DNA of 25,333 nt from an uncultured Lachnospiraceae bacterium (GCA_949076555.1 CARUOB010000048.1:1-25333); one strand, 5' to 3'; shown: positions 14,715 to 22,497, counted from the first letter of the stretch. Program-made: numbers and translations. The notes: generated by a model from the sequence alone, not told the origin.

Positions 14715-15164
14715 ATGGATCGGACGGAATTTATAGAAAGACTGCAAAGGGCGCTGGCAAGCGGCGTGAACAGTTCCCGGGTGGCGGAGAACGTGCAGTA
14801 TTATCGGGATTATATTGATGTGGAGATCAGAAAGGGAAGAAGCGAGGAGGAGGTGCTTGCAAGTCTTGGCGATCCGCGGCTTCTCGCGAAGAGTATCATA
14901 GAGGCGAACAAGCGGGCCGGCGTCAGCGAGGGGACGAACCGGACTTACGATGAAGTGAGGGAAGAGAGCTATACCGAAAAATGGAAAAACGCAGTGAAAC
15001 AGCATACGATGCGTGTTCCCGGCTGGCTGATTCTGCTGATTGCCGGTGTGATTTTTCTTTTGATTATCGGTTTGGCCTTTTCTGTGATCTCTATTCTTAC
15101 ACCGATTATCATTCCGGTGCTGCTTGTCGTACTTGCGGTTAATTATTTTAAGGGACGGAAATGA
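14715..15164 (+). CDS. DUF1700 / HAAS-domain membrane protein
   Basis: This encodes 149 residues with a good ribosome binding site (AAGGAAGG) before 14715. The N-terminal 70 residues form the HAAS helical module: MDRTEFIERLQRAL, YYRDYIDVEIRKGRSEEEVL and the hallmark LGDPRLLAKSII. A charged linker and two hydrophobic segments (about residues 99-145) follow. Proteins of this type usually sit beside a PadR regulator and affect membrane-associated sensing. No PadR gene is present here, so the usual pairing is missing. It is probably anchored in the cytoplasmic membrane with the HAAS module inside the cell. Confidence 0.85.
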   Translation: MDRTEFIERLQRALASGVNSSRVAENVQYYRDYIDVEIRKGRSEEEVLASLGDPRLLAKSIIEANKRAGVSEGTNRTYDEVREESYTEKWKNAVKQHTMRVPGWLILLIAGVIFLLIIGLAFSVISILTPIIIPVLLVVLAVNYFKGRK

Positions 15165-15165
15165 C

Positions 15166-15198
15166 AACAGGCCGTTTACTTGGGATAAACGGCCTGTT
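15166..15198 (+). terminator. Perfect 13-bp stem-loop after the DUF1700 gene
   Basis: AACAGGCCGTTTA (15166-15178) pairs with TAAACGGCCTGTT (15186-15198), with a seven-base loop. No T-run follows, so it may be an RNA-stabilising end or a Rho-independent terminator lacking its tail. A true terminator lies 43 bases on. Confidence 0.6.
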
Positions 15199-15240
15199 GA
15201 GGGGAGTATAAATAATTAATATAAGAAGGATCGGATTTGA

Positions 15241-15266
15241 GGGGACGCATCTGGCGTCCCCTTTTT
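15241..15266 (+). terminator. Terminator before the RNA methyltransferase operon
   Basis: GGGGACGC (15241-15248) pairs with GCGTCCCC (15254-15261), five-base loop, then five T. Confidence 0.88.
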
Positions 15267-15281
15267 CCGCGCATAAGCAGA

Positions 15282-15336
15282 GTCAGAAAGCGTTACAGAC
15301 AGGCTGCATGCTTGCATGGGAGACTGTCAGAAAGCG
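15282..15336 (+). repeat. Direct repeat GTCAGAAAGCG and inverted arms
   Basis: GTCAGAAAGCG occurs at 15282-15292 and 15326-15336. Between them are GCATG/GCATG direct words and the arms GACAG/CTGTC. It lies immediately upstream of the 15356 promoter and may be a regulator site or a small repeat. Confidence 0.45.
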
Positions 15337-15355
15337 AAACCGGGAGAAAACTGTG

Positions 15356-15384
15356 TTGACAGGCATTTGCTTACAGCATAAAAT
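15356..15384 (+). promoter_or_regulatory. Promoter of the RNA methyltransferase operon, leaderless geometry
   Basis: TTGACA (15356-15361), 17 bases, TAAAAT (15379-15384). The start codon ATG is at 15391-15393, six bases after the -10 box, so transcription should begin at or next to the A of the ATG. Confidence 0.8.
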
Positions 15385-15390
15385 GTACCT

Positions 15391-16539
15391 ATGGAAAAAT
15401 TAGAGTATATCGTGCCCTGCCATTTTGGCTTGGAGGCAGTATTAAAAAGAGAAATAACAGATCTTGGTTTGGAAATCACCTGCGTGGAGGACGGCAGAGT
15501 TACCTTTGCCGGGGACAGGCTGGCGCTTTGCCGTGCCAATATATTCCTGCGCAGTGCGCAGAGAGTGCTGATTAAGATGGGAAGTTTTCATGCGGAAACG
15601 TTCGAGGATCTTTTTCAGGGGACGAAGGCGCTGCCGTGGGAGAAATATATTCCCAAAGACGGAAAATTCTGGGTGGCGAAGGCGGCCAGCGTGAAGAGTA
15701 AGCTCTTTAGCCCTTCCGATATTCAGTCGATCATGAAAAAAGCGATGGTAGAGCGAATGAAAGGCGTTTACCACATCGACTGGTTTGCGGAGAACGGGGC
15801 GGACTATCCGGTCAGAGTTTTTATTAAGAAGGATGAGGTGACGGTGGGACTAGACACGGCGGGAGAATCCTTACATAAACGGGGCTACAGAAAGCTGACG
15901 GCGAAAGCGCCCATCGCGGAAAATCTGGCGGCGGCGCTTCTGATGCTGACGCCTTGGCGGGGGGACCGGATTCTCGTAGACCCCTTCTGCGGCAGCGGGA
16001 CGATTCCCATAGAGGCGGCTATGATGGCGGCCCATATTGCGCCCGGCAAGAGCAGGCACTTCACGGCGCAGGACTGGCCACATGCGTTCCCCGATTCGCT
16101 TTGGGAAAAAGCGAGGGAAGAGGCGGAGTCCTTGGAAACCCCGGATGTGGAGACCCAGATTCAGGGGTATGACATAGACGAGGAGATGGTGTCCATTGCC
16201 AGAGCGAACGCAAGACTGGCTGGGGTGGAGCATCTGATTCATTTTCAGCAAAGAGACGTGGCGCAGCTTTCCCATGCGAAAAAATATGGGTTTATTCTGA
16301 CGAACCCGCCCTACGGGGAGCGGCTTTCGGAGAAGGAAGCGCTTCAAGCTCTGTACCGGACGCTGGGAGAGCGGTATCAGGCGTTGGATGCATGGTCCAT
16401 GTATGTGATTACTTCCTACGAGCAGGCGGAAAATGCCATCGGCAGGAAGGCGGATAAGAACAGAAAATTATATAACGGTATGATAAAGACCTACTTTTAT
16501 CAATATATGGGCCCTAAGCCCACCGGGAGCAAAAGGTAA
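15391..16539 (+). CDS. THUMP-domain class I SAM-dependent RNA methyltransferase (RlmL N-terminal-like / YpsC type)
   Basis: This encodes 382 residues. The N-terminal part (about 1-160) is a THUMP-containing RNA-binding region beginning MEKLEYIVPCHFGLEAVLKR, and the C-terminal part is a Rossmann methyltransferase. The SAM-binding motif DPFCGSGTIPIEAAMMA lies near residue 197 and the catalytic NPPYGERL near residue 305, typical of N2-guanine or N6-adenine methylation of rRNA. The E. coli relative RlmL methylates 23S G2445; the exact site here is not known. No Shine-Dalgarno sequence precedes the ATG, and the promoter places it at +1, so the mRNA looks leaderless. It is the first gene of a four-gene unit. 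Confidence 0.92.
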   Translation: MEKLEYIVPCHFGLEAVLKREITDLGLEITCVEDGRVTFAGDRLALCRANIFLRSAQRVLIKMGSFHAETFEDLFQGTKALPWEKYIPKDGKFWVAKAASVKSKLFSPSDIQSIMKKAMVERMKGVYHIDWFAENGADYPVRVFIKKDEVTVGLDTAGESLHKRGYRKLTAKAPIAENLAAALLMLTPWRGDRILVDPFCGSGTIPIEAAMMAAHIAPGKSRHFTAQDWPHAFPDSLWEKAREEAESLETPDVETQIQGYDIDEEMVSIARANARLAGVEHLIHFQQRDVAQLSHAKKYGFILTNPPYGERLSEKEALQALYRTLGERYQALDAWSMYVITSYEQAENAIGRKADKNRKLYNGMIKTYFYQYMGPKPTGSKR

Positions 16540-16542
16540 GCG

Positions 16543-17613
16543 ATGCAGAAGAATGGTTTGATGAAAAGTACATTGGCATATTGTATTGTATTTGTGGCTG
16601 CGGCTATGAGTATCATGCTGTACTACGCGGCGACGAAGACCGTGGGTGTGGCGGATCTGGCGCAGGACGAGGTGGTTCGCCCTGCCGAGCAGAAGGAGGA
16701 CAGCGCGCCGGTTGTTACCGCGAAGGGTAATGAGATTGTCATTGACAGAGCTGCGCAGAATACCAATTATTTTTGTATACCGATGCCGGAAAGCGTGAAG
16801 GCGGAGGAAGTGGTCTTAGAAAATCACTATATGGATAAGGAACTCTGGGTGAGCATCAGTGTAGAGCAGACGAAAGAGTACGAGGCTTTTTATAAGGCAC
16901 AGAGCGTATACGGAAACTGTGAGAGCGTGACGGACGGACATTTAGAGGCAGAGAAGGACAGAATATGCCTGCGCTTTGCGCTCAACGGCGTCTATGAGTA
17001 CCGCAGTATTTTTGAAAACCATACCCTGTATGTAGAGTTTGTGCCTTCAAAAGAAATGTATGAGAAGATTATCGTGATAGATCCCGCCTATGGGGGCGAG
17101 GAGCATGGCGTCACCGCGGATGGTATCCTCTCAAAGAATATAACGCTTGACGTGGCGAAGGCATTAAAAACCATGTTTGACGAGAGTGATATCAAGGTGT
17201 ACTATACGAGGATGGACGACAGCAATCCCACGGCCCAGAACAGGGTAGAACTTGCGGCGGCGACCAAGGCGGATATGATGATCCGCATAGAGGTGAGCGG
17301 CGATGAGAACAGCAAACTCTACGGCACGTCGGCGGTTTATAACAGTAAATTTTTCATTCCCGGATTTGGCAATGTGGAGCTGGCCGATCTTCTGGAGCGC
17401 GAGGTAGTCACGTCCATCAGCGGCAAAGCCTGCGGTCTGTTCGAGTCGCAGCAGGAGGATCAGGTCATGAACAGCGCTACGGTTCCGGCGGCCGCCATCC
17501 GCGTAGGGTATCTGACGAACAGTCAGGAGGCGATTTTGCTGCAGCGCGAGGATTATATCAAGCGCATTGCGGAAGGAATTTACAATGCGGTGATAAAAGC
17601 GTACGCGGCGTAG
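16543..17613 (+). CDS. Degenerate amidase_3-fold protein, probably catalytically inactive
   Basis: This encodes 356 residues, starting three bases after the methyltransferase. An uncleaved-looking N-terminal hydrophobic segment (about residues 9-29) should anchor it, with the rest outside the cell. Residues 45-170 form a beta-rich domain of unknown type. From about residue 175 it aligns with zinc N-acetylmuramoyl-L-alanine amidases (Amidase_3), which cut peptide stems from peptidoglycan. The key positions are all changed: the GHGG His is Tyr183 (IDPAYGG), the second ligand Glu is Ser197 (LSKNITLD), the SIH His is Glu250 (IRIEVSG), and the catalytic Glu before GFLSN is Arg320 (IRVGYLTN). It may act as a binding or regulatory protein. 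Confidence 0.85.
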   Translation: MQKNGLMKSTLAYCIVFVAAAMSIMLYYAATKTVGVADLAQDEVVRPAEQKEDSAPVVTAKGNEIVIDRAAQNTNYFCIPMPESVKAEEVVLENHYMDKELWVSISVEQTKEYEAFYKAQSVYGNCESVTDGHLEAEKDRICLRFALNGVYEYRSIFENHTLYVEFVPSKEMYEKIIVIDPAYGGEEHGVTADGILSKNITLDVAKALKTMFDESDIKVYYTRMDDSNPTAQNRVELAAATKADMMIRIEVSGDENSKLYGTSAVYNSKFFIPGFGNVELADLLEREVVTSISGKACGLFESQQEDQVMNSATVPAAAIRVGYLTNSQEAILLQREDYIKRIAEGIYNAVIKAYAA

Positions 17614-17629
17614 AGGCAGGGAGGTTATA

Positions 17630-18244
17630 GTGAGGATTATTTTTGCTACGGGAAACGAAGGAAAAATGCGGGAGATCCGGGCCATTCTTGGAGATATGGA
17701 GGCTGAGATCAGCTCCATGAAGGAGGCCGGACTTGCGCTTGACATTGCGGAAGATGGAACCACATTTGAGGAGAATGCCCACATCAAGGCGCGGGCGGTG
17801 GCGGAAACCCTCGCAGCGCAGGGAGAAGCGCGGGCGTATGTGGTGATGGCGGACGATTCCGGACTGGAAATCGATTGCCTGAACGGGGAGCCGGGGGTGT
17901 ACTCGGCCAGATACCTCGGCGAGGAGGTGCCTTTTTCCGAGAAGAGTGCGGATTTGCTCAGACGGCTTAACGATGTGCCGGAGGAGGAGAGAAGCGCCAG
18001 ATTTGTCTGTGCGATCGCGGCAGTATTTCCGGATGGAACAGAGACGGTCACCAGAGGAACCGTTGAGGGCAGAATCGGTTATGCGCTTCGCGGGGACAAT
18101 GGATTCGGCTATGATCCTATCTTTTATCTGCCGGAATACGAGCGCACCGCCGCGGAGCTTTCGGATGAGGAGAAGAACCGGATCAGTCACAGAAGCAGGG
18201 CTTTGGAACAAATGAAAGCGGAATTGAAGAAAAGGATGTTATAA
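17630..18244 (+). CDS. rdgB: XTP/dITP diphosphatase (RdgB/HAM1 family)
   Basis: This encodes 204 residues. It starts with GTG at 17630 behind GGGAGGT (17618-17624). It hydrolyses dITP, XTP and other non-canonical purine triphosphates to monophosphate and pyrophosphate, keeping them out of DNA and RNA. Motifs are FATGNEGKMREI at the N-terminus (substrate phosphate binding), ADDSGLEIDCLNGEPGVYSAR with the metal-binding Asp pair, GDNGFGYDPIF, and the C-terminal ISHRSRAL that recognises the base. It lies 16 bases after the amidase-like gene and four bases before the phosphodiesterase gene, in an operon. Confidence 0.95.
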   Translation: MRIIFATGNEGKMREIRAILGDMEAEISSMKEAGLALDIAEDGTTFEENAHIKARAVAETLAAQGEARAYVVMADDSGLEIDCLNGEPGVYSARYLGEEVPFSEKSADLLRRLNDVPEEERSARFVCAIAAVFPDGTETVTRGTVEGRIGYALRGDNGFGYDPIFYLPEYERTAAELSDEEKNRISHRSRALEQMKAELKKRML

Positions 18245-18248
18245 TTAC

Positions 18249-18728
18249 ATGCGAGTATTGATTGTGAGCGACAGCCATCGTCATAATACAAATCTGCTCT
18301 CCGTGCTGGAAAAGACAGGACCCTACGATATGCTGATACATTGTGGGGATGTGGAGGGGAGCGAGTATACGATCAGTAAGGCGGCAGGCTGTCCTGTGGT
18401 AATGGTGCAGGGGAACAATGACTTTTTTTCCAACCTGCCGAGAGAAGAGGAGTTTATGGTCGGGCGTTATAAGGTGTGGGTGACCCACGGTCATCATTAT
18501 TATATCGCCATGAACACGGAGACGATCAAGCAGGAGGCCATAAGCCGGGATGTGGATATCGTCATGTGCGGTCATTCCCACAAGCCGCTGATTGATATAG
18601 GAAAGGATGTCACGCTGATTAATCCCGGCAGCATCAGTTATCCCAGACAGGAGAACCGGAGGCCCAGCTATATCATTATGGAGCTGGACAGGGAAGGCGA
18701 GGCCCACTATACGCTGAATTACGCCTAA
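18249..18728 (+). CDS. YfcE/MJ0936-type metallophosphoesterase
   Basis: This encodes 159 residues, last gene of the operon. Metal-binding motifs appear in canonical order: SDSHRH near residue 8, HCGDVEGSE near 35, GNNDFF near 58, THGHHY near 80 and CGHSHKP near 102. These chelate two divalent metals in a small calcineurin-like fold. Characterised members are phosphodiesterases active on model substrates; the physiological substrate is unknown. Pairing with an RdgB gene is common in Firmicutes. It starts four bases after the preceding stop, with AGGAT in the end of rdgB as a weak ribosome binding site. Confidence 0.92.
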   Translation: MRVLIVSDSHRHNTNLLSVLEKTGPYDMLIHCGDVEGSEYTISKAAGCPVVMVQGNNDFFSNLPREEEFMVGRYKVWVTHGHHYYIAMNTETIKQEAISRDVDIVMCGHSHKPLIDIGKDVTLINPGSISYPRQENRRPSYIIMELDREGEAHYTLNYA

Positions 18729-18792
18729 GGGGAGCCGCTGTGGGGCCGGAAAATAAACGGCATTAAAAATATAAAAAATAAGCAGGAAGTTA

Positions 18793-18821
18793 TTGACAGA
18801 AAAAAAAACATATTATATAAT
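18793..18821 (+). promoter_or_regulatory. Promoter of the tRNA-Pro/tRNA-Gly transcript
   Basis: Perfect consensus: TTGACA (18793-18798), 17 bases, TATAAT (18816-18821). Confidence 0.9.
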
Positions 18822-18858
18822 TGAAAATGCGTTGTGGGAAATGGCGTTAGATCCCTTG

Positions 18859-18933
18859 CGGGGTGTGGCTCAGCTTGGCTAGAGCGCCTGGTTTGGGACC
18901 AGGAGGTCGCAGGTTCGAATCCTGTCACCCCGA
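18859..18933 (+). tRNA. tRNA-Pro (anticodon TGG)
   Basis: Acceptor stem CGGGGTG (18859-18865)/CACCCCG (18926-18932), discriminator A. The anticodon arm CCTGG-TTTGGGA-CCAGG gives TGG. CCA is not encoded. Confidence 0.97.
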
Positions 18934-18953
18934 CGTTTTCAAAAATATGATAT

Positions 18954-19024
18954 GCGGGTGTAGTTCAATGGTAGAACACCAGCCTTCCAAGCTGGATACG
19001 TGGGTTCGATTCCCATCACCCGCT
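18954..19024 (+). tRNA. tRNA-Gly (anticodon TCC)
   Basis: Acceptor stem GCGGGTG (18954-18960)/CACCCGC (19017-19023), discriminator T. The anticodon arm CCAGC-CTTCCAA-GCTGG gives TCC. The length of 71 fits a short D-loop tRNA-Gly. Its 3' half resembles the fragment at 20478. Confidence 0.97.
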
Positions 19025-19028
19025 CTTT

Positions 19029-19076
19029 AAAATCGGGAAATCGTTATTTTACGGGATTCTCCGATTTTTTGTTTTT
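19029..19076 (+). terminator. Terminator after tRNA-Gly
   Basis: AAAATCGG (19029-19036) pairs with CCGATTTT (19061-19068) over a loop that contains a weaker inner hairpin. A T-rich tail follows (19065-19076). Confidence 0.75.
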
Positions 19077-19079
19077 ACG

Positions 19080-19310
19080 CTACTTTTCCTTGGGAAGCAT
19101 ATCCTTATGATTGGTCCTTCCGACAAGGTAATCCAGATTGACTTCGTATAAATCGGCAAGTGGGATCAATACTTCTACGGGGATTCCCCTTGTCCCCTGT
19201 TCAAAATGTGCGTATGAACGTTGTGATATATGCAAATGCTTCCCAACCTCTGCCTGCGTCAGAACCCTGTCTTTTCTCAAATTTTTTAAACGTTCATATT
19301 TCATTTTCAT
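19080..19310 (-). CDS. XRE-family HTH regulator
   Basis: This encodes 76 residues when started at 19310 (MKMKYERLKNLRKDRV). A longer version starts at 19319. A minus-strand TATACT at 19323-19328 lies so close to 19319 that the shorter start is preferred. The domain is a single Cro/C1-type helix-turn-helix: LTQAEVGKHLHISQRSYAHF forms the two DNA-contact helices, followed by EQGTRGIPVEVLIPLADLYE and the usual VNLDYLVGRT end. There is no second domain, so it is a small stand-alone repressor. It is divergent from a lipoprotein gene, with a near-palindrome GGACTAGTGTCC at 19340-19351 between them as a possible operator. Its target is unknown. Confidence 0.88.
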   Translation of the reverse strand: MKMKYERLKNLRKDRVLTQAEVGKHLHISQRSYAHFEQGTRGIPVEVLIPLADLYEVNLDYLVGRTNHKDMLPKEK

Positions 19311-19412
19311 CACCCACATTAGTATACTAAGAACATTTTGGACTAGTGTCCTTTAGAACAATATGGGCTATACCGTGGTGCAATACACATTAAAATAGGA
19401 GGAGAAGGAAAG

Positions 19413-20300
19413 ATGAAGAAAAAAGCGGTAATGATAATTTTAACACTGTGCGCTGCTGTGGCGATGACAGCCTGCGGTGGGAAAGCGGGCATGGCAGAAA
19501 TGCAGGACACAACTGCGGCGGAAGAAAGTGCGGAAGCTGATGCACAGGCAGAAGCGGAAGCCGTGGCTCCTACAGTGGACGAAGATGCCGTAGAGACGGA
19601 ACAGACTGGGGAGGATGCGCTTGAGAACGAGGAATCCTTCGAAGAAATCGAGATTGGTGCAGACGGTTCCGTTAATGGGCAGGAATTTCCCATGATTGAC
19701 GAAGCTGTACGCAGCCAGGATAAGAGTGACGCGTATGGCGTGTACAGTATATCCTGCTATGATCTTGATCAATATCTGGATGAAGAAGGTTATATGCAGT
19801 CGGATATTGCATCGGCTGATAACTTTTACTATGAGTATACTGGCCGGTGGGCTTACCCGAAGATCACGCCCTGCAGATTTTTCGGAGGGCTGGTACTGGC
19901 TTCGAGAACGGATTTTTCAAGTGATTACAGGTCGACAGACACAGAGACAGGCAATGGGTTATCGTTTAACATATGCAGCGGGAAAGACTATTACAACAGT
20001 ATGAAACAAGGCACTGGGTCAGACGCCGAAGTAAGTGAGATGGCATTTACGATTCAGACAATGGACGGCAGTTCGGACGTGATGCATGAATATAGGGAAA
20101 TAATGCTGTTAAACGATAAAGATGAAAATGAAGAAGCGCTTGATGCATTGGAGGAGGTTATATACGGGTTCGACGTGTATTGTTTTGCTGTTGGAAATTT
20201 TACGGTAACTTTACAGCCCGATGCCGGGACGAAACTTACCCAGGAAGATGTGCAGCTTATCGCGGACAACATCCGGCTTACGAACGGAATGGAGCGGTGA
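19413..20300 (+). CDS. Putative lipoprotein with acidic linker
   Basis: This encodes 295 residues. AGGAGGAGAAGG lies just before the ATG at 19413. The signal peptide has a KKK n-region, a hydrophobic core and lipobox MTAC, with Cys21 lipidated. The next 65 residues are a very acidic, Glu/Ala-rich disordered linker that would hold the folded part away from the membrane. From about residue 95 there is a soluble domain with many Tyr and Asp residues that I do not recognise. The C-terminal part (DVYCFAVGNFTVTL, then LTQEDVQLIADNIRL) looks like a strand-helix ending. It is divergent from the XRE regulator. Confidence 0.85.
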   Translation: MKKKAVMIILTLCAAVAMTACGGKAGMAEMQDTTAAEESAEADAQAEAEAVAPTVDEDAVETEQTGEDALENEESFEEIEIGADGSVNGQEFPMIDEAVRSQDKSDAYGVYSISCYDLDQYLDEEGYMQSDIASADNFYYEYTGRWAYPKITPCRFFGGLVLASRTDFSSDYRSTDTETGNGLSFNICSGKDYYNSMKQGTGSDAEVSEMAFTIQTMDGSSDVMHEYREIMLLNDKDENEEALDALEEVIYGFDVYCFAVGNFTVTLQPDAGTKLTQEDVQLIADNIRLTNGMER

Positions 20301-20353
20301 CCGGAACTTTTTGGACCATTGCGCACTGAAAGGAAAATTTTTTGTAATTATTA

Positions 20354-20382
20354 TTGACATTTTTGGTTGTCCATGATATTCT
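20354..20382 (+). promoter_or_regulatory. Promoter of the four-tRNA cluster
   Basis: TTGACA (20354-20359), 17 bases, TATTCT (20377-20382). About 150 bases of leader follow, containing a tRNA fragment and a palindrome at 20506-20525. Confidence 0.6.
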
Positions 20383-20477
20383 TATAAAGCTGTTGGCAAG
20401 GTGCTGTGGTTGCGTTTTAATAATGATATGCAGAGTACCTTTCAGCCTGATGCTTTGAGTGGGTTTTGTTGGGTGTG

Positions 20478-20503
20478 ACAGGTTCGAATCCCATCATCCG
20501 CTC
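20478..20503 (+). pseudogene. tRNA 3'-half fragment
   Basis: A T-arm and acceptor 3' strand (ending CATCATCCGCTC) stand alone without a 5' half. They match the end of tRNA-Gly at 18954 (CATCACCCGCTC) with one change, so this is probably a leftover of a duplicated tRNA-Gly gene. Confidence 0.7.
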
Positions 20504-20505
20504 GT

Positions 20506-20525
20506 CGCGCGGCATATGCCGTGCG
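20506..20525. repeat. 20-base palindrome in the tRNA leader
   Basis: Arms 20506-20515 and 20516-20525 are complementary except for one G-T pair, with no loop. It may act as a processing signal or be incidental. Confidence 0.5.
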
Positions 20526-20537
20526 GTTAATTGGTAC

Positions 20538-20611
<74 letters not shown>

Positions 20612-20617
20612 TTATAT

Positions 20618-20692
20618 GGTGGGTATGGCGCAGTCGGCTAGCGCGCCAGATTGTGGCTCTGGAGGCCGAGGGTTCGAGTCCCTCTATCCACC
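20618..20692 (+). tRNA. tRNA-His (anticodon GTG)
   Basis: It has the diagnostic extra G at position -1 (20618) opposite C73 (20692). Acceptor stem 20619-20625/20685-20691. The anticodon arm CCAGA-TTGTGGC-TCTGG gives GTG. Confidence 0.97.
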
Positions 20693-20737
20693 TTTAACAT
20701 GAGCGTGCGGAGCACTGCCTGCCTTGTTTACCAATAA

Positions 20738-20809
20738 TGGGCTATCGCCAAGGGGTAAGGCACAGGACTTTGACTCCTGCATTCGCTGGTTCAAATCCAG
20801 CTAGCCCAG
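20738..20809 (+). tRNA. tRNA-Gln (anticodon TTG)
   Basis: Acceptor stem TGGGCTA (20738-20744)/TAGCCCA (20802-20808), discriminator G. The anticodon arm CAGGA-CTTTGAC-TCCTG gives TTG. Confidence 0.97.
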
Positions 20810-20813
20810 TTAT

Positions 20814-20886
20814 GGACCACTAGCTCAGTCGGTAGAGCACCTGACTTTTAATCAGGTTGTCGGGGGTTCGAATCCCCCGTGGTTCA
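20814..20886 (+). tRNA. tRNA-Lys (anticodon TTT)
   Basis: Acceptor stem GGACCAC (20814-20820)/GTGGTTC (20879-20885), discriminator A. The anticodon arm CCTGA-CTTTTAA-TCAGG gives TTT. Only four bases separate it from tRNA-Gln. Confidence 0.97.
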
Positions 20887-20910
20887 CTAAAAGAGTTCCT
20901 CAGAGTAGGC

Positions 20911-20957
20911 TGGGGGATTCGAACCCCGGAGCGATATGCCCCATGGTTCACTAAAAG
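20911..20957 (+). pseudogene. Partial duplicate of the tRNA-Lys 3' end
   Basis: A degenerate T-arm (GGGGGATTCGAACCCC) is followed by TGGTTCACTAAAAG at 20944-20957. That word repeats exactly the end of tRNA-Lys plus downstream bases at 20880-20893. No 5' half is present. The rest of 20958-21085 has only a weak stem GCAG/CTGC near 21007 and an eight-T run near 21033. Confidence 0.7.
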
Positions 20958-21085
20958 GATTCCTTGATGGAAAGTAAATGGCTTAACTTGGCCGAAATGT
21001 TTGATTGCAGCGAATTATCTGCACATCAGACGTTTTTTTTATTCGATAAAAATCTTTGCAACAAACATTTTAAGGAGAGAACAGA

Positions 21086-22450
21086 ATGGAACAGACGAAA
21101 GAAAATAAAATGGGCACCATGCCCGTCAATAGACTGTTGATCACCATGTCCCTGCCGATGATGATATCCATGCTGGTGCAGGCGCTCTACAATGTGGTGG
21201 ATTCCATCTTTGTGTCCCGCATCAATGAGAACGCACTGACAGCAGTGTCGCTTGCGTTTCCGATTCAGACGCTGATGATTGCGGTGGCGGGCGGCACCTG
21301 TGTCGGTATCAATGCGGTACTGTCCAAGGCGCTGGGAGAAAAGGATCAGGAGCGGGCGGATCACACGGCGGTCAGCGGCATTGTGCTGATGGCTGCAAGT
21401 TATGTGATCTTTCTGGTAATCGGGTTGTTTGTCACCCGCGCGTTTTATCTGAGCCAGACGGACGATGCGCAGATTGTAGCGTATGGTGTGCAGTATCTGA
21501 GCATTGTGTGCATCTGTTCCTTTGGCCTTTTCGCGCAGTTTGTGTTTGAACGGCTTTTGCAGTCCACAGGAAGAACTTTCTATATTATGATTACGCAGGG
21601 AACGGGCGCGATCATCAATATCATACTTGACCCGATCTTTATTTTCGGTTTATGCGGGATGCCGAAAATGGGTGTTGCGGGCGCGGCGGTAGCCACTGTG
21701 ACGGGCCAGACCATTGCGGGCACAATTGCGCTGGTGGTCAATTTTAAGAAAAATGAGGACATTCATATCCGCTTTCGAGGGCTGCGGCTGGAAAAGGAGA
21801 TTGTGGGGCAGATTTATAAGATCGGTGTGCCATCTATGATTATGCAGGCGATTGGTTCCGTGATGACTTACGGTATGAACCTGATCCTGATTTCTTTCAC
21901 CCCCACGGCGACGGCGGTATTCGGTGTGTACTTTAAGCTTCAGAGCTTTATCTTTATGCCGGTGTTCGGGCTGAATAACGGTCTGGTGCCGATTCTGGCG
22001 TACAACTACGGCGCGGGCAGGAGGGACCGTTTTATTCAGGCGATGAAGTGCGCCGTTCTGTATGCGGCGTGTATCATGGCGGTGGGCGTGGTGGTTTTCC
22101 AGACCATACCGGCGATTCTTCTGGGCTTTTTTGAGGCGTCGGATGAAATGCTGCGGATCGGTGTTCCGGCGCTGCGTATTATCTGCATCAGCTTTTTGCC
22201 TGCGGCATTCGGCATTGTCTGTGGTACGGCTTTTCAGGCGCTCGGCAATGCGGTCTACAGTATGCTTGTTTCCATTGCCAGACAGCTTGTGGTGCTTCTT
22301 CCCGCGGCTTTCCTGTTGTCCCTGTCGGGAGAGGTGACATACGTGTGGTGGGCGTTTCCGATTGCGGAGATCATGTCGCTTGTGATGACGGTAATCTTCC
22401 TGATCCGGATTAACGGCAGGGTGATCCGGCATATCGGGGAATCGAAGTAA
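21086..22450 (+). CDS. MATE-family efflux transporter
   Basis: This encodes 454 residues, normal for the family, with twelve predicted membrane segments in two similar halves. AAGGAGAG near 21071 precedes the ATG. The N-terminus (NRLLITMSLPMMISMLVQAL followed by YNVVDSIFVSR) is the standard DinF-like MATE start. The middle PIFIFGLCGMPKMGVAGAA and GLNNGLVPILAYNYGAGRRD are the corresponding landmarks in each half. MATE proteins export cationic drugs or metabolites using sodium or proton gradients. The substrate cannot be read. A second MATE gene starts at 25171, beyond the integrase island, with a clearly different N-terminus. Confidence 0.95.
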   Translation: MEQTKENKMGTMPVNRLLITMSLPMMISMLVQALYNVVDSIFVSRINENALTAVSLAFPIQTLMIAVAGGTCVGINAVLSKALGEKDQERADHTAVSGIVLMAASYVIFLVIGLFVTRAFYLSQTDDAQIVAYGVQYLSIVCICSFGLFAQFVFERLLQSTGRTFYIMITQGTGAIINIILDPIFIFGLCGMPKMGVAGAAVATVTGQTIAGTIALVVNFKKNEDIHIRFRGLRLEKEIVGQIYKIGVPSMIMQAIGSVMTYGMNLILISFTPTATAVFGVYFKLQSFIFMPVFGLNNGLVPILAYNYGAGRRDRFIQAMKCAVLYAACIMAVGVVVFQTIPAILLGFFEASDEMLRIGVPALRIICISFLPAAFGIVCGTAFQALGNAVYSMLVSIARQLVVLLPAAFLLSLSGEVTYVWWAFPIAEIMSLVMTVIFLIRINGRVIRHIGESK

Positions 22451-22497
22451 ACGTGAGCTGTGGCGTACATGTTCCCGGCCGGATGACGGCAGAGTCG

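Noticed and set aside
20478..20503. A complete tRNA gene here
   Set aside because: Only the T-arm and 3' acceptor strand exist. No 5' half can be paired in the upstream bases.
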